Positions 49,501 through 61,809 of a DNA stretch of 64,000 nt are shown here, in pieces. Origin of the DNA: Ifrita kowaldi (lineage: Eukaryota > Chordata > Aves > Passeriformes > Cinclosomatidae); assembly GCA_013398055.1 (NCBI GenBank), contig VZRS01004544.1, positions 62,001 through 126,000 of the forward strand. The letters are read 5' to 3'. Numbering within the stretch: position 1 is the stretch's first letter; every line of letters starts with the position of its first letter. Under the pieces are notes generated by a model, which saw only the letters and a list, made by a program, of their open reading frames with translations, was not told where the DNA came from and did no database searches. The position numbers were made by a program, and so were the translations under genes.

Positions 49501-51472
49501 CAGATGCTGACTGGACACATGTTCATCTCTCTTTTTCCTCTTGCTTTTGAGGGAGGAAGAGGGTAGAAAAGAGTTGCAGTCTGCCACCCATCCCACAGGA
49601 ACAATTCTTTCACCACCCAGACTTGGCTACCAGAGACCACCACCTCCCTCTTTTGCAGCAGGCCCAGGCTTCATTCAAGTGCCAATGCAGGTGCACAGCA
49701 GGTGGGTCTCTGCATCCACAGCCAGCTCCCGCCTGGAGAAAGGAGCTAAAATTCACTCACAAATCCTCCCCATTTAGGATTTTCCTGTGGCTATTGACAT
49801 CGAGAAAGTTATTTGGAAGCTTAAGAGCCACTGAGAGACAGATGCAAAACCATCATATCGCTGATTCCATCATATGATCAGCAAACTGCACAGAGGAAAT
49901 CCCTGCTATAGATTGCAAAGCTGATCATTTATAAGCAACTCACAGGCTCAGTTGTAATTACATAGGCATTCACTGAATAATTTTAAATTAATGAACATGC
50001 TTAAAGGCCTTTCACAGATCACTCAGACACAAAAAGGGCTTCAGAAGTCCCATAAGAACTTTTGGGGAACAGGCTTTCACTGAGTGGGGTTTATAAGTTT
50101 AAATTCTCATTGATGCTTTGTTAAATTGTGAGAAGGAAAGTTTCTCAGCTAGATTTAGCTTGCACATTGTGCTGCATTATCAGAGGGCCTAAATAAAGCT
50201 CATGCTATTGAATGCAATAGAAGAAAACCCTGTTAGACACATCTAGCATCTAGCTCACTAGTGTGAGCCATCCTCTTTAAGAGAGGGTCACAGCTCTAGG
50301 GGGGAAAGGGTTTACAACCACCTCTCTCCACAAAACCCTGCTTAAGCAGCAGTAACTATTATGGAAAACTATGTTCCATTTTGCCCTAATACTGCAGCTG
50401 AAAATGAGCTGGGACAAAACCAATTACCAATGAAGTCTAAAAAGCATTTTAGGAACAGCCTTTGGCCTTGCAGCCATCTTATATTCTTTACTAGGGTAGA
50501 AAATTTAATTCATTAGATATATCACAACCTTTTACCACTACCAAGCCTTTTCTTTCTGCTACCTGGCTGGGCTGCTCTGCCCCATGTTCTTAGATAAGCA
50601 CTTAATCAAAGAAATTTAATAATGTGTAGTTTCTGGAATTGATTATTGCCAAGTGTTACAAGTGTTCCGCTCAACAAGAAAAACTAAAGAAGCTGTAGCT
50701 GGTGCTGAGACAGGAAATAGAAGCTCTATCACTTTTATACTTCCTTCTATCCTCCAGCTATCTATGAGGAAGGACAGTTTGAAGTCTTAAAAGAACTCTG
50801 AAACACTTTCAAAGCCCTCTCAGGTGTTTCCAGAGGCCCCTTCTCTTTCAAACTGTGAAGCAGAGTTAGGCAGGATTAGAAAGGATCTTCTAGGTAATTA
50901 ATTTTCTGACAGTGAAGGAACAATAGAAGTGCATACAAATTCACAGATCACAAGGCTTCAGCAAGCAATTTCTTGAAGAATCAGAAGACAGGAAATAGGA
51001 TGGCCAACATTTTTAATCTAATGTCTTCATATCCATCTCAGAAAATTTGCATGCAGTAAATGTTAAGGTTCCACCCAGTATTTAATTGCAGATAGTTCAT
51101 GCCAGCCTGCACAATGCACTAAAAGTTTGACATCATAGAGATTTTCCACAGGTAAAATAGTGGCTGCTGAAACCACAAGTGCAGCAGCTTTAATTTTAAA
51201 CCATACATTTTTTCCCTTTAACCTGAACATCCCCTTTTAGTGCAAAATAAAAGAACTCTATAATATAGCTGACCTATTTTTTACTAAACTTTAGTGGGAT
51301 ATCTATCCAGTCTATGATGATTTACACTGATTTGAACTAAAAAAATGTAGACTGTGGACTGCCAGGGGGAGAATACACTGTCTTGCAATACAACAAAATA
51401 GAAGACAAAACTATTTTTCAAAAAACAAAGATGACAGTATTTAGGATACATAAGGGATATTTGGTGAACCTA
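43557..51472. other. Unique non-coding DNA
   Basis: No gene or clear interspersed repeat recognised. The longest frame is 181 codons on the minus strand at 45070-45615; another of 144 codons lies at 46532-46966 (minus). Both lack domains, signal peptides and splice context. A GC-richer patch at 47480-47870 has overlapping frames on both strands. A run of eight C lies at about 45133-45140. Confidence 0.5.
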
Positions 51473-51506
51473 CTGAGTAAAACCAACTGCTGAGTAAAAC
51501 CAACAA
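51473..51506 (+). repeat. Two-copy 17-base tandem duplication
   Basis: CTGAGTAAAACCAACTG at 51473-51489 is followed by CTGAGTAAAACCAACAA at 51490-51506. Confidence 0.88.
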
Positions 51507-54500
51507 GCTTAGCAAAATACAAATAAAAAATAAATATTTGTGTCATCGTATGTTCAACTTTGTCACCTAAAACTGATTTAGCTGATACCTCTAAATTAAT
51601 CACTTTGCCTTTCTTCACTTCCAATATACTTTGCACATAAGAATACATTGCCCAAGGTTTCATAGAAATCACAAGCTGATCCACTGCTATCGCAGGTGTC
51701 TATAGAGGGCTGACACAGAATTTCTGATTCACATTGGAGTATATTGCTAGATGGGGTCTAAGTTTACTTTACAAAGAGATCCATGAGAACTGCGCTGTGA
51801 ATCAGTGATAGCAAAAGTAAATGGCAAAAGAAATTACATTTATCATCACTTTTAAAAATAATAATGAAAAAACATCTCAGAAGACAGTGAGCATTTTAAC
51901 TTCCTTTCCTCAACTCTCCCTTGAAGCTGTTAACCCACCCCAGCCTCGATGGTGGTATGCAAGCCCTACAAAAAACGTAATAAGTATGCAAGGTAACAGC
52001 ACTGTTCCAACAGAATATCTCTCTGTGAGAGGCAAAGCAGGGGCAGCAGCACATCTAGCTGACCTGATTATGCAGATGTGGTTATGCAGATTATGCTGCT
52101 GCCTTCTTGCTGCCACATGACACAGAGCAGGAACCTACCTAGGAACACTAACGAGGTGAGGGAAGAGGATCTCATCCATGTTTCCTTCAGAAATCTGCTT
52201 TAAGGCTCAGCAAAAATGTTTACAAGGAATGATAAGACTTAACTGTTAGAGAGCAGTTTAGCTCCATCCACAAATAACCCCTGACCTGCAGGTTGGAAAG
52301 CCAGGTCCTTTTAGAATTCAACACCTTTGGATCCAAGCACTAAGTAACACAGACTGCTGCCCAGCAGTAACCTTTCAATATCACAGAAACAACAGAGAGA
52401 AAACATGCAATCATCTTCTCCACTGAAAATTCTTCTACAAGCTGTAATTTTGATAGGAAAAATTACACATTTTTGGAAGCCAGGAAGAAAGCAGAAGAAA
52501 ACCTATTACATAGATCCCATGATAACTACTCTCCAGTCTTTTGGTAAACAAAGAACACTTGTCATCTTTCTCCTTTTCATTTTACTGATCTTAGAGTATG
52601 TAGTAAAAGAAACACCTGTGAAAACAAATGCAAGTGTGATTGCACACTCAGACAAAGTTACATTTTGCCATCCAGCAAAATTGCTGATGAAAATTTACAA
52701 CAGGAAGTCAGGGAGTGACAGCTGCTGCTGTTGGATGGCCAGAACTGCTATTTCTGTAACATGGCAGAGACAGCTACACCTCTCAGACTAGAGCTGACCA
52801 CATCCTACAAACTTACCATGTAATTTGGTAATTTTATCTTCTTGACTTCATATCCCTTGAGAAGATGCCCTGAATCCCCCTTCACACATTTCTCTGTACA
52901 AATTTACTGTGTACTCTCCATGCTCTTCAAATCTCATCTCAGAGATGGTTTGGTGGTGATGGTGAGAGAATGTCTTTGTAACACCTCTCATCCTTTGCGT
53001 ACAGATGGGCACATGGATACAGCGATCAACTGATGTCTCAGTCCACATCCCTAAGCAAGGCCTTGATATGTCATGAATGAAAACTGGGAAAAGAAAACTT
53101 AGTATCTTTACCTTCATATGTCACACCTCATCTCAGGAACTGAAAGCATTGAATCATACTAGCAAAATCCTATTCTAGAAATGCAGAAACTAATCAAAGA
53201 AAGAAAGTAATTTTGCAAAGGTCATATCCAATTCTGTCATGTCTCCCTGGGTAAAATGGTAGTTATTGTGCAAAGTCTGAATTTAAATCCTAAGCTCTTT
53301 TTGGAGCAAGTGATGACAACAGGCAAAATTTGATGTGTTTTAACAGGAAGACAAAGACAATAACTGAACAGCATCTAAATATTCTTTAACTAAGTCTGTA
53401 CATATACATGATGTCTGTTCCTTCCTCCTTCTTTAAGTTTTTACACATATAAAGCAAGTCTTTCCAAGTCTCTTCTTGCTTTGCATTAGCTGAATTTAAT
53501 TTTATGTGCTGAGAAGTCTCAGAGTCTCTCAGCTCATTAGTGAAATGCACCAAAAGAGTTAAGTACACAACTGACATTTTATCATTTTGTATCTTCAAGC
53601 TTATTTTAATGAGAACAATCCATTTTTTTAGTAAATTCATAAATAACTTTCCCCATAATGAATTGACTCTCCATAAAATTTTAAGATGGATTTGAATTTG
53701 CCAGGAGAAGGATGATTTCCTTCTTAATTAACTAATGTGTCAAAAGGGATCATTTATAATACTGTGGTCAACGTCAATCAGAACTGTTACACAGCAGCAC
53801 AGCAAGGCATGACTAACAAGTACATGATGGAATCAAAACTGATAGAAAAGTCATAAGTCTTTAGCTGACATCCTGAAATTCACATTTGAAATGGGCAGTT
53901 TTTATCAAAATGTAATTTGTGGACAAGCTACAAGCTCGAACTCAATGTCAAATCTGGAACATGTAGCCATCCTTTCCTCTCTTCAGAAAGTGGCTGGAGA
54001 ACTGAGTAGTGGCTCTCAGAGTATCCCTAGGTACCCATGTGGACAGAAAGGCACCAGGACCTAGTCCACCTCCATCAGCAGATTTTCTAAAATGTTACGT
54101 TTCTCATTAATGCCCCTGTAAATAGAAACATTGATTACAGAATATAGTAAAGAGAGGGGTACTCTATATGTACCTAAGATCAATAGCATTCTTATCCTCC
54201 TTATCCTGGACATCAACAGTCTACATCTCCACTCTAAATATTGACTCCTCTCATCTTAGCTCTTGTGTCTAACCCAATCTGTTCCACCCCAGCAACTTTT
54301 ATACCTAGTCCAAAAACACTCTCAAAATAAGGCTGCTTGAGCACTGGTCACTTATTCTTAGGAAAGTCCTAGCAACTCCGCTCAGTGTCTCCCAATCCTT
54401 CTATGAATGGTTATGGACAGATTGTGTTACCCCTTGGAAAAGGAACATTGCAGTGTTTGCTCATTTTTTTTTATTTTAGTTCAAGGAACTTTTGTTTAAA

Positions 54501-56111
54501 CCTGTGGTCAGTGCCATAGATGATGTCACCCTGAAAGACCACATCTGCCTTTATGACTATTCAACATAAAATGTTGGGAGAAGCATAATGGTCATAAGAG
54601 GTGGGGTCACATCTAAGGAGTGGAAAAAAGCGTGACAAATATGGTCTCATGTTGAAATCAAACCAACCAACTTCTCATGTGAGTTAGGTCTGAGCAAGCT
54701 CTATTGCACTGATTTTGTTTCTATCATGACAGAAAAGGACTATAAATTAATAAAAGTATTGTAAAAAAGTCTCCACTGTAATTCTTTATTGAATTTTCCT
54801 TCTAATATTTCTTTATCCCTTATCCAACCTGCCTACTCATTCCTGTTTTTTTTAGTCTTGGCAGGTAAAACCTTATTATTCACAGTCAATATTACTATTA
54901 ATAACAAAGTGTGACAGTTTGTGTCTTTCTGGTATAAAGGTTTTCTCCAGGACCACATGGTGCTAGGCCTAACCTACAGCTCTAGAGGCAGGACAGAGAT
55001 GCTCGGAGTTTTGCACACCATATGGAAAGAGCAAAAAATAACCAGGAAGCACACAAAGGGACAGGGAACAGTGCCAGTATTTAGAAAAAGCATTCCCTCA
55101 ATTTTGGGGCATGTACCAGATGAAGGAGAAAGGCTTTTTCGGTTAAGGCCTACTGTACTAAACAGCAAGGGCTCATTTTGGCTCTCCTTGCCTTAGAGGT
55201 AAAATCTTGATTATCAGCTGCCACTTTGTGTTTAAAAAGCAATTGTTCAAACTTGATTTCTACACAGGGACAGCTCACCCAACAAGAGGGTTAAAGAAGG
55301 TCTGTGATACAAGAGTTCCACTTTGTCAATGTCAGGAGACTCCCCTTAATATTATAGCAAGGATTTACTCCTAATGAGAGCAACTAGTGTACATGCTGTA
55401 CTTCTGAAGCTCTTTTACAAATATCCTCAATGGTTCCAAGCTGGGAACACTCTACTAGAAATGTATTCTACAATCTACATGCTACATCATCCTTCTGAAA
55501 GCCATGTTTTTCCACCTCATTGTGTTTGAGTCAGCTCCTGGTAGACAGCCATATTTCCTGAGATGCAATGCCATAAAGAGCAAAAAAAGGGGAACATTTT
55601 GGCCTATATGCAGAATATTTTTGCTTTCAGGGATTTAAATGCTCTAATAGCTACTTGGAGTCTTGCAGAGGGCAAGGAATAATGAGGTTTTTAAGGAGGA
55701 GTCAAATAAAGAAAAATAAAACCAGCTATATTTGTTGCATTACACATCAGTAGAAGACTTTTTTTACCTACAATTTTTGGTAATGTGATGACTAATTCCA
55801 TAAATGCAACATTTTGAAGAGGAAAGATGTATATCTGCTTTTTTGATTTCATCTTTATGAGCCTGCTGAGACACAAATAAGAAAGGATTTTAAGTTCTCA
55901 CACTCAATACTCATTTCAGGACACAATACTTGAAACATTGTGTACTTCAAAATCAAATATATGTCATCTTATTATTTAAGATGGATTTAAGACACCAGAT
56001 TTTCAGTTACAGTGTCTGTATTTTTCACTGTAGATCTTTATAATCTATTTACCACTGTCTCCAGAAGTATGTGATACTTTGTGTGGGAGACCAAAAAGAC
56101 ACAACTGAGGC
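51507..56111. other. Unique non-coding DNA
   Basis: Nothing recognised. Short frames such as 52405-52791 (128 codons, plus), 52848-53117 and 54921-55196 have no family resemblance. Confidence 0.5.
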
Positions 56112-56179
56112 ATTTTGGGGTTGGTTTTTTGTTGGGGTTGGTTTGTTTGGGCTTTTTTTTCCTTTTTTGCTTTTTCAGG
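56112..56179. repeat. T/G-rich low-complexity tract
   Basis: T runs separated by GG (GGGGTTGGTTTTTTG units), passing into pure pyrimidine and ending in TTTTTCAG at 56178. The end looks like a splice acceptor but no exon is evident after it. Confidence 0.75.
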
Positions 56180-56390
56180 TCTAAATACAACAGTGTTGCA
56201 TTAAAGCCAATTCAAAATCTCTGGTAATCAATAAATACTTCTATTTATAATTCAATCAAATATAACTATTCACAAGTCATGCTGAATTAACTGATCTGTG
56301 TCAATCTAAATTGAGACATCTAGTTTTTAGAGTAAAAATATTATTTCTAGTAATTTCAAAAAAATTTATTTCTTTTATTGTGTATCAAAA

Positions 56391-56442
56391 TTAGGTGATA
56401 TTTAAGGTCCTTTCCAACCCAAACCATTCTATGATTCTATAA
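56391..56442 (+). mobile_element. CR1 LINE 3' stub
   Basis: About 50 bases equal to the extreme 3' end of bird CR1: AGGTGATATTTAAGGTCC, then TTTCCAACCCAAACCATTCT and ATGATTCTATAA. The upstream flank shows no CR1 similarity, so this is a severely 5'-truncated insertion. Confidence 0.85.
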
Positions 56443-57719
56443 AATTAGCCTACATTTAATTCTAGTGGTTTTTTCTATTAGCAACTTTTTCTGTATTTTA
56501 ATAATTTTGCAAGCCAAACTATCAGTTGCTCAAGCAGCTCAGGGTACGTCTAATCCTACACAAGCCCAAAAGAAAGATGTCGTATTTTCCATGAGATAAT
56601 GTCTCCTCCCAGAACCATAAGTACACATGCATATGAATGTGTGATCACTAAATCTAACACAATCTGATTTAATCAATTCAGACAATACCTAATACCGCTC
56701 ACTTTCATTCTACTGAGCAATTATTCAAACTGTACATTAGAAAACATGCTCTCAGAACCATGGAAATTTTGACTGGCTGGGGCCCCTTGAGGTCCACTCA
56801 TCATGCCAGGAGTATCTGAGGAGTATCAGCTCTCTTTAAATAAGAACTGAAAAATAATCAACTGCCTGCTGAAAAATGCTCAACTACCACATGACATGTA
56901 AACTGGATCCTAAGTAATTGTACTAACTGTTCTTAGTCTAAATTTAGTCAAACACCACTTCTGTCCACAACGTACCTACTGCTCTATTTGTTAAACACAT
57001 TTCTCTATGTATTTCTCTACATATTTTTTAAATCCCAGCAATGATTCCAGTTTTTGCAGTGCAATAAATAATTGTCACTGCATTAATTATCATACTACAG
57101 CTCCTTAACAAAAGACGGTTATCTGAGAAATCCACTCACACAAACAAGAGGGGCTAAGTGACCCGTCAGGCTCTCTCCATTTCTAGGTCCCATCCTTACC
57201 CCACCAGCAAACTGGGGATCTCCACTGAACAGCAGACTGCTCTTTGCAAGGAGGTGAACCACGGAGCCCAGCTGACCTTAGTCCAAAGCAGAGGACAGTT
57301 AAGGGAGGTTGCTACAAAAGGCTGCTAGAGAAACACCGTTGTGAATGCAAACCTCAGGAGAAGCACTTGTGCCATTACAGAACAACGCTCTGAAGGCACG
57401 TGCCATCAGGACATACTTGTCCGTTTTCCAGCTGTGGGCGAGCATGTCACTCAGCATCTACTGGATTTCAGTGCCAGGGTCCTGGCAGGTTTTGTCACCC
57501 ATAGCATGGTCTTCCCTGCTCTGGGGAATCTGTGGCATCTCAGCTACACCTGGACACACACTCCTCCCACTGTCAGGGTAAGCAAACACAGTGGGGTTTC
57601 ATGATCCAGTTCCTACAGATTTGTTAAACCCTCTCCCTCAGTCACAGCCCAACAAAAAGCTGTGCAGGACTCCAGCCCCGCCCACCATTCCAGCTGACCA
57701 CAAGTGCTGGCAACCTACA
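56443..57719. other. Unique non-coding DNA
   Basis: Nothing recognised. An 87-codon frame at 57341-57604 contains a donor-like GTCAGG|GTAAGCAAA near 57580 but has no acceptor or family support. Confidence 0.45.
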
Positions 57720-57792
57720 GGAACCTACTAGGCCATGTTGTATGTGAGACTGGACTAGGTGAACAGCTGACCTTCAAATCTAGAAATCTATT
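57720..57792 (+). mobile_element. Possible CR1 3' remnant
   Basis: GACTGGACTAGGTGAACAGC (about 57750-57769) followed by TGACCTTCAAATCTAGAAATCTAT resembles the TTGGACTAGATGA...CTTCCAA...ATTCTATG end of CR1, but with many differences. Treat as tentative. Confidence 0.3.
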
Positions 57793-60659
57793 TCTTTATA
57801 TGATCGCTTAATAATAAACTCTGTGCCAGGGCTTTTTGTGCAGCTCCAAAGGACATTATCCCTTTTCCATCTATGATTCATTTTGCCTCTTAATTCTTTA
57901 ACCTTTTTTTTAAATCCAACAAAAAGACCTGCAATCATGATCACCACAGGTAAACTACATTTTGAGTAAAGACTACAACGTTATTGCTCTTAAATGTCCT
58001 ACTTTTTCATTTCAAGAATCATGATAAGCATTTTAAAAAGTGCCTCCTGAAATCCATAAACAATGACGACATTTTGCACTTATCTCCAAAGTAATTTTAC
58101 AATTGTATTGCTAAACTCTTTAATTGTAATTGATTAGATCCAATTTTCCCTGAGAATTCAATTCTACGATTCAGCTCAGTTACTCTATTTTGACTGACCT
58201 TGACTACATGAGATGCAACACTTATGGTTGAAATTGAACAAAATTGGTTCCCTCTTTTGAATGTTTTGAAAGATTAAGTGTGAAATTATGGATTGAATAT
58301 CAACCAGAGTAATACCGAGGTCACGTTAGTTAAATCAGTTGCATCTGAGCACTCAGGATGAAATTGCACATTAAAGGCTTTTACCATGCTTTCTTTAATG
58401 CACAAAGCACTCGACTTTTCTGAAGAAGTGGGGAACAGCACTTAGCAACACAAGCTCCATGAAGCTGTTAAGGCAACTCAATAACCACAAACTGCCAAAT
58501 ATTCATGCCATAGATTAAAAACTAGTTAAAGAAAGTTGACACTGGCCCAAACTGCCAGTTCTGATTTCCAAAAAAAAAAAAATTATCACTTAATAACGGC
58601 CTAGGCAACAGCAATAGCCAAAACCTGCATTCCTGAGGCACACGTTCATATGCAGGTAACAGTTACAGTAGGGCACAGGCAAACTAAGGCATTTAAGGGA
58701 TTAACACAGAGGAAACAATAACCTTCATTTCAACACAGACATACCCAAGCAGCCTGTAAACTAACTGGTTGTGCCAGAGAAGCAACGTGATCACTGCAGC
58801 ACAGAACTGAGGGCAAACTGCTGCTTCACTCTGCCTTGTCAAGCCCTAAAGTCAAAAGGATTCAGGACAGGATGTGGATAGACAGTGCACAGTGTACAGA
58901 GCCGTTACACTACTACACACCTTTTCTTGGATTTGGTCCTCCTGCATGTCAAGCTTTTGCCTACTAAAATTGGGATCACATTGATCTGTTTCTTTGCATG
59001 TTGAGTAAATCAAGGTTAAGACCACCTGTGAATCCCTAATCAGTGCAGTGCACATCCTAAATCCTGTCCCTGTTTGTCCAAGTAACCCAGATGTCTTTCG
59101 AGCCTCACTGACAAAAGCACAGAGGTACAAAATAAAGAATTCTCCAAGGCACTACCTTTTTCATTCACCTTCCCTGAACATTAAATCCTCACCATCTGCC
59201 TCCTTTGCAGGTTTTGTGCAGGCTGCTATTGTGCTTTATTTTGGGGAACTTCTTGAGCAGGATCCTTGAGCAGTGGGCCTGGGAGGTTTCCCGGTTGCCA
59301 TGACAGCGAGTTTACAAGCCACGTCCTTAGGCAGGGGAGCATATGCTGTCTTTGGAAAGAAATCTACCCCAGCTGCACCTTGCCTCTTCTTTTTCCACCA
59401 AAAGAATTAGTGTCTAGTCCTACAGTGGGGTGAGGCTCCAAGGAAGGCAGGGCCACCCCTCCCATACAGCTCTTGGTGGGATGGTGGTGGCTCCGTGTCC
59501 CCCAAGCTTTCCCTCTGCCTTCAGTAAGGCTTAGCTGGATCACCCTGTGTCACCCTCCAAAGTAACAAATTCAAAATGCTAAACACTGGGACAATACAAC
59601 ACAGCACAATGCAGAGATGTGCTTTGATAACAAATAAAGCTTCTGCATTATCTGGATCAATAAAATCAATACTAAAACACGTGACTGATTTGTGCTTCTC
59701 ACTACTCTCAAGATTTATATTTTATGTATTTTATGCAGTTCAAGAATTTCCTACTAGGTTTGTTCTTGCTTCTGTCACTTTCTTCTTTCTCCCATCAAAA
59801 CTGTAATGTAAAGCTCTTTGGCTACTAACCCTGATGCCAAAGACCATAAAGCTGGAAAACTCCTTGCTCTGGAATCAACAATATTTGATAAGGAATCGTA
59901 ATCCTTCTTAAAGGCAATACAAATAGAGTGCAGCACTCTCAAATTCTTCAGGTTTCTCCGGTTGTTTAATCAAAGTCTTCTTACATTTAATTTCCACTAC
60001 AGAATTTCTTGTACCACACAATTCCATCAGTGTACATTCTGTCATTGGCAAACATAATTTCATTTTTGTAAATAGATTCTGTCTCATGTCCTTACAATTC
60101 TTCAACTGAAGCAAACCTATTCTGAAAATACAGCATGAGATATACTTTCAAAACTCAAAGACTACCAGTATCTGCAGATGACAAGGCAATAAATGCCTGG
60201 ATTTGCATATTACCCAGCTGATACCTTAATATAAAGGGCTGAAATTCCCAGCTGATGGACACTGTCACTGGCAATTACATGGGGCTTGCCACCAAAGTTC
60301 CTGAGTTGATCACTATTTTTATATATCCGTCCTCTCAGTTAGCAATAAACTCCGGAGTCCTTGGGCCCCTCTTTTACATCAGTGCAACCTCATTGACTTA
60401 ACTGAGCACAAACTGAAGAATTCCGCACAAAGTTTGGCGTTACAAGGTTCAGCTGTGCTTTCAGTGCCAGGTAGCCCCCTAAAAGCAGAGCCAACAGTAT
60501 CAGTAAGATATATTAAATATATTAAGAGGGAGGAAAAAGTCTGGTACATTTACTTTGTAGACCAAAGGGAGTTTCCACAAATTAAGTGTGTAAACTGGTG
60601 ATGTACAGGAAGCATTTGTTCGAGATATTTGTTCGACAAACATGCTAATTTCTCTTTTT
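57793..60659. other. Unique non-coding DNA
   Basis: No gene recognised. An A run of 13 lies at 58570-58582. A somewhat GC-rich section lies at 59270-59560. Confidence 0.5.
59294..59307. promoter_or_regulatory. RFX X-box-like site
   Basis: GTTGCCATGACAGC differs at two positions from the palindromic RFX-type site GTTGCCATGGCAAC. A single motif is weak evidence for function. Confidence 0.2.
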
Positions 60660-60664
60660 CCCTG
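60660..60664 (+). repeat. 5' target-site duplication (CCCTG)
   Basis: Five bases directly before the LTR start, repeated exactly at 61805-61809. A 5-base duplication fits the ERVL class of bird retroviruses. Confidence 0.85.
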
Positions 60665-60813
60665 TGTCTTGGTTTGAAAGACAGGTGTCTGCCAAGGAAG
60701 GCAGGAGCCTCCCTTGAAATGGAAAATGCAACCCCCCTCCATCTGAATTATTATAATTTTGAAATTAAGGGGCTTTCAGGCAAAGATATGAGGAATAGAA
60801 ATAACAGCTCTTT

Positions 60814-60855
60814 ACATATATATATATATACATATATGTATATATATATATGTAT
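60814..60855. repeat. AT microsatellite, palindromic, inside the LTR
   Basis: ACATATATATATATATACAT, then ATATGTATATATATATATGTAT: TA repeats broken by CA and TG so that the two halves are inverted copies and could fold into a hairpin or cruciform. Confidence 0.93.
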
Positions 60856-60929
60856 GACAAGGCAAACAAACAGCAATAACTACGGCAGTAACAGCAAACA
60901 GAACCACAACCCCAGTGCCAGCCTCTCTG

Positions 60930-61560
60930 GGCTGCCGGCACCTTCCCCTCGGGTGCAGTTCCGCTCACAGCCGGCAGGGGCGCTGGTGGCTCCCGGCCGG
61001 GCAGGGAGGTGCGATGGTTCCCCGCGCCTGCAGGGGGCGCTGTGGCGCGGGCTCGGGACCCTCACGCGGCAATGGCGGCTTGGGGGAGCCGGGAAGGGAT
61101 GGAAGAAAGTCTTCACAGATCCCCGGGGCAGCCAATTCCAGTGCCCAGCCGGACCCTCTGGAACAGCAGGCTGGAACAGCGGGGACGAGCACAAATCCCG
61201 GGTAGCAGAGGAGATGTATCAAACTCCAGAGCCACTACAGGAACCCTCGGCAGGCAAGGCGCGGAGCTACGATGTAGCGAAGGCTCAAAGCAACAGCGGG
61301 GGGGGCAGAGCGGCCACAGCCCGGCTCCCAGCAGGGCAGGGAAAGGCGGGCTTGGGATCCCGGGGGTTTCCCTGAGGCACCTGAGCAGATGGTGAGAAGG
61401 TCACTCTTTTAGTGAGGTAGGGGGTTAGGGTCCCAGTGTAACAGCCACTCCAGCAAGCAAGCTCCATTCACGGTAGAAGGAAGGCAGCCAAAAGCAGGAG
61501 CCTGCAGCAGCGATGAACTCCCTCCACAACGATGGCCGCCCTCCTCTACCTCTGAACGCC
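60930..61560. promoter_or_regulatory. CpG-rich core of the LTR
   Basis: CpG dinucleotides are far denser here than anywhere else in the window, with clusters such as GGCGCGGGCTCGGG and CACGCGGCAATGGCGG. This is what an unmethylated or recently arrived LTR promoter region would look like. GCAATGGCGGCT at 61069-61080 also fits the YY1 binding word. Whether it is active cannot be seen from sequence. Confidence 0.6.
61027..61042 (+). promoter_or_regulatory. CTCF-type binding motif
   Basis: CCTGCAGGGGGCGCTG fits the CTCF core consensus at all but one position. A second, poorer version with one G missing, CCGGCAGGGGCGCTGG, lies at 60971-60986 in the same orientation. Both sit in the CpG-rich part of the LTR. 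Confidence 0.5.
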
Positions 61561-61804
61561 GAGAAAAAAACAGCCCACCATGGGCTGTACCTAGATCTTT
61601 TTCCCAGTTCAAATCTCACGGCATCCCCCCACCCTACACAAGAAAACCTCAGGTGAAAAAAGAGTAGCCGGTTGGACCCCTTACCCTGTGGCTAGGTCTT
61701 TTGTTTTTCTTAAGCATCCAGTAATTTGCTCCCCGGCAACATATATGGGGAAAATTCTTTTACAAGAAAAAGAAAACAGAAGGAGAACTCCTAAAACCCC
61801 AACA

Positions 61805-61809
61805 CCCTG
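61805..61809 (+). repeat. 3' target-site duplication (CCCTG)
   Basis: Exact copy of 60660-60664, directly after the LTR's terminal CA. Confidence 0.85.

Larger units (their letters stand above)
60665..61804. mobile_element. Solo LTR, 1,140 bases, ERVL-like
   Basis: The element begins TGTCTTGG and ends CCCCAACA, the TG...CA termini of retroviral LTRs, and is flanked by the perfect 5-base duplication CCCTG on both sides. No internal region (gag, pol, env or primer-binding site) is present, so it is a solo LTR left after recombination between the two LTRs of a provirus. The first 150 bases (GGTTTGAAAGACAGGTGTCT near 60671, then a TTATTATAATTTTGAAATTA block near 60747-60767) recall a common songbird LTR family from memory. 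The middle is CpG-rich. The intact duplication and undecayed CpGs suggest a recent insertion. Transcriptional orientation could not be decided. All long frames here, including one of 248 codons (60629-61375), are by-products of GC-rich DNA and cross the LTR boundary. Confidence 0.85.

Noticed and set aside
60629..61375. 248-codon plus-strand frame and several overlapping frames of 85-128 codons
   Set aside because: They lie in the CpG-rich solo LTR, cross its 5' boundary, read through the AT microsatellite and show no domain; stop codons are rare there because the DNA is GC-rich.
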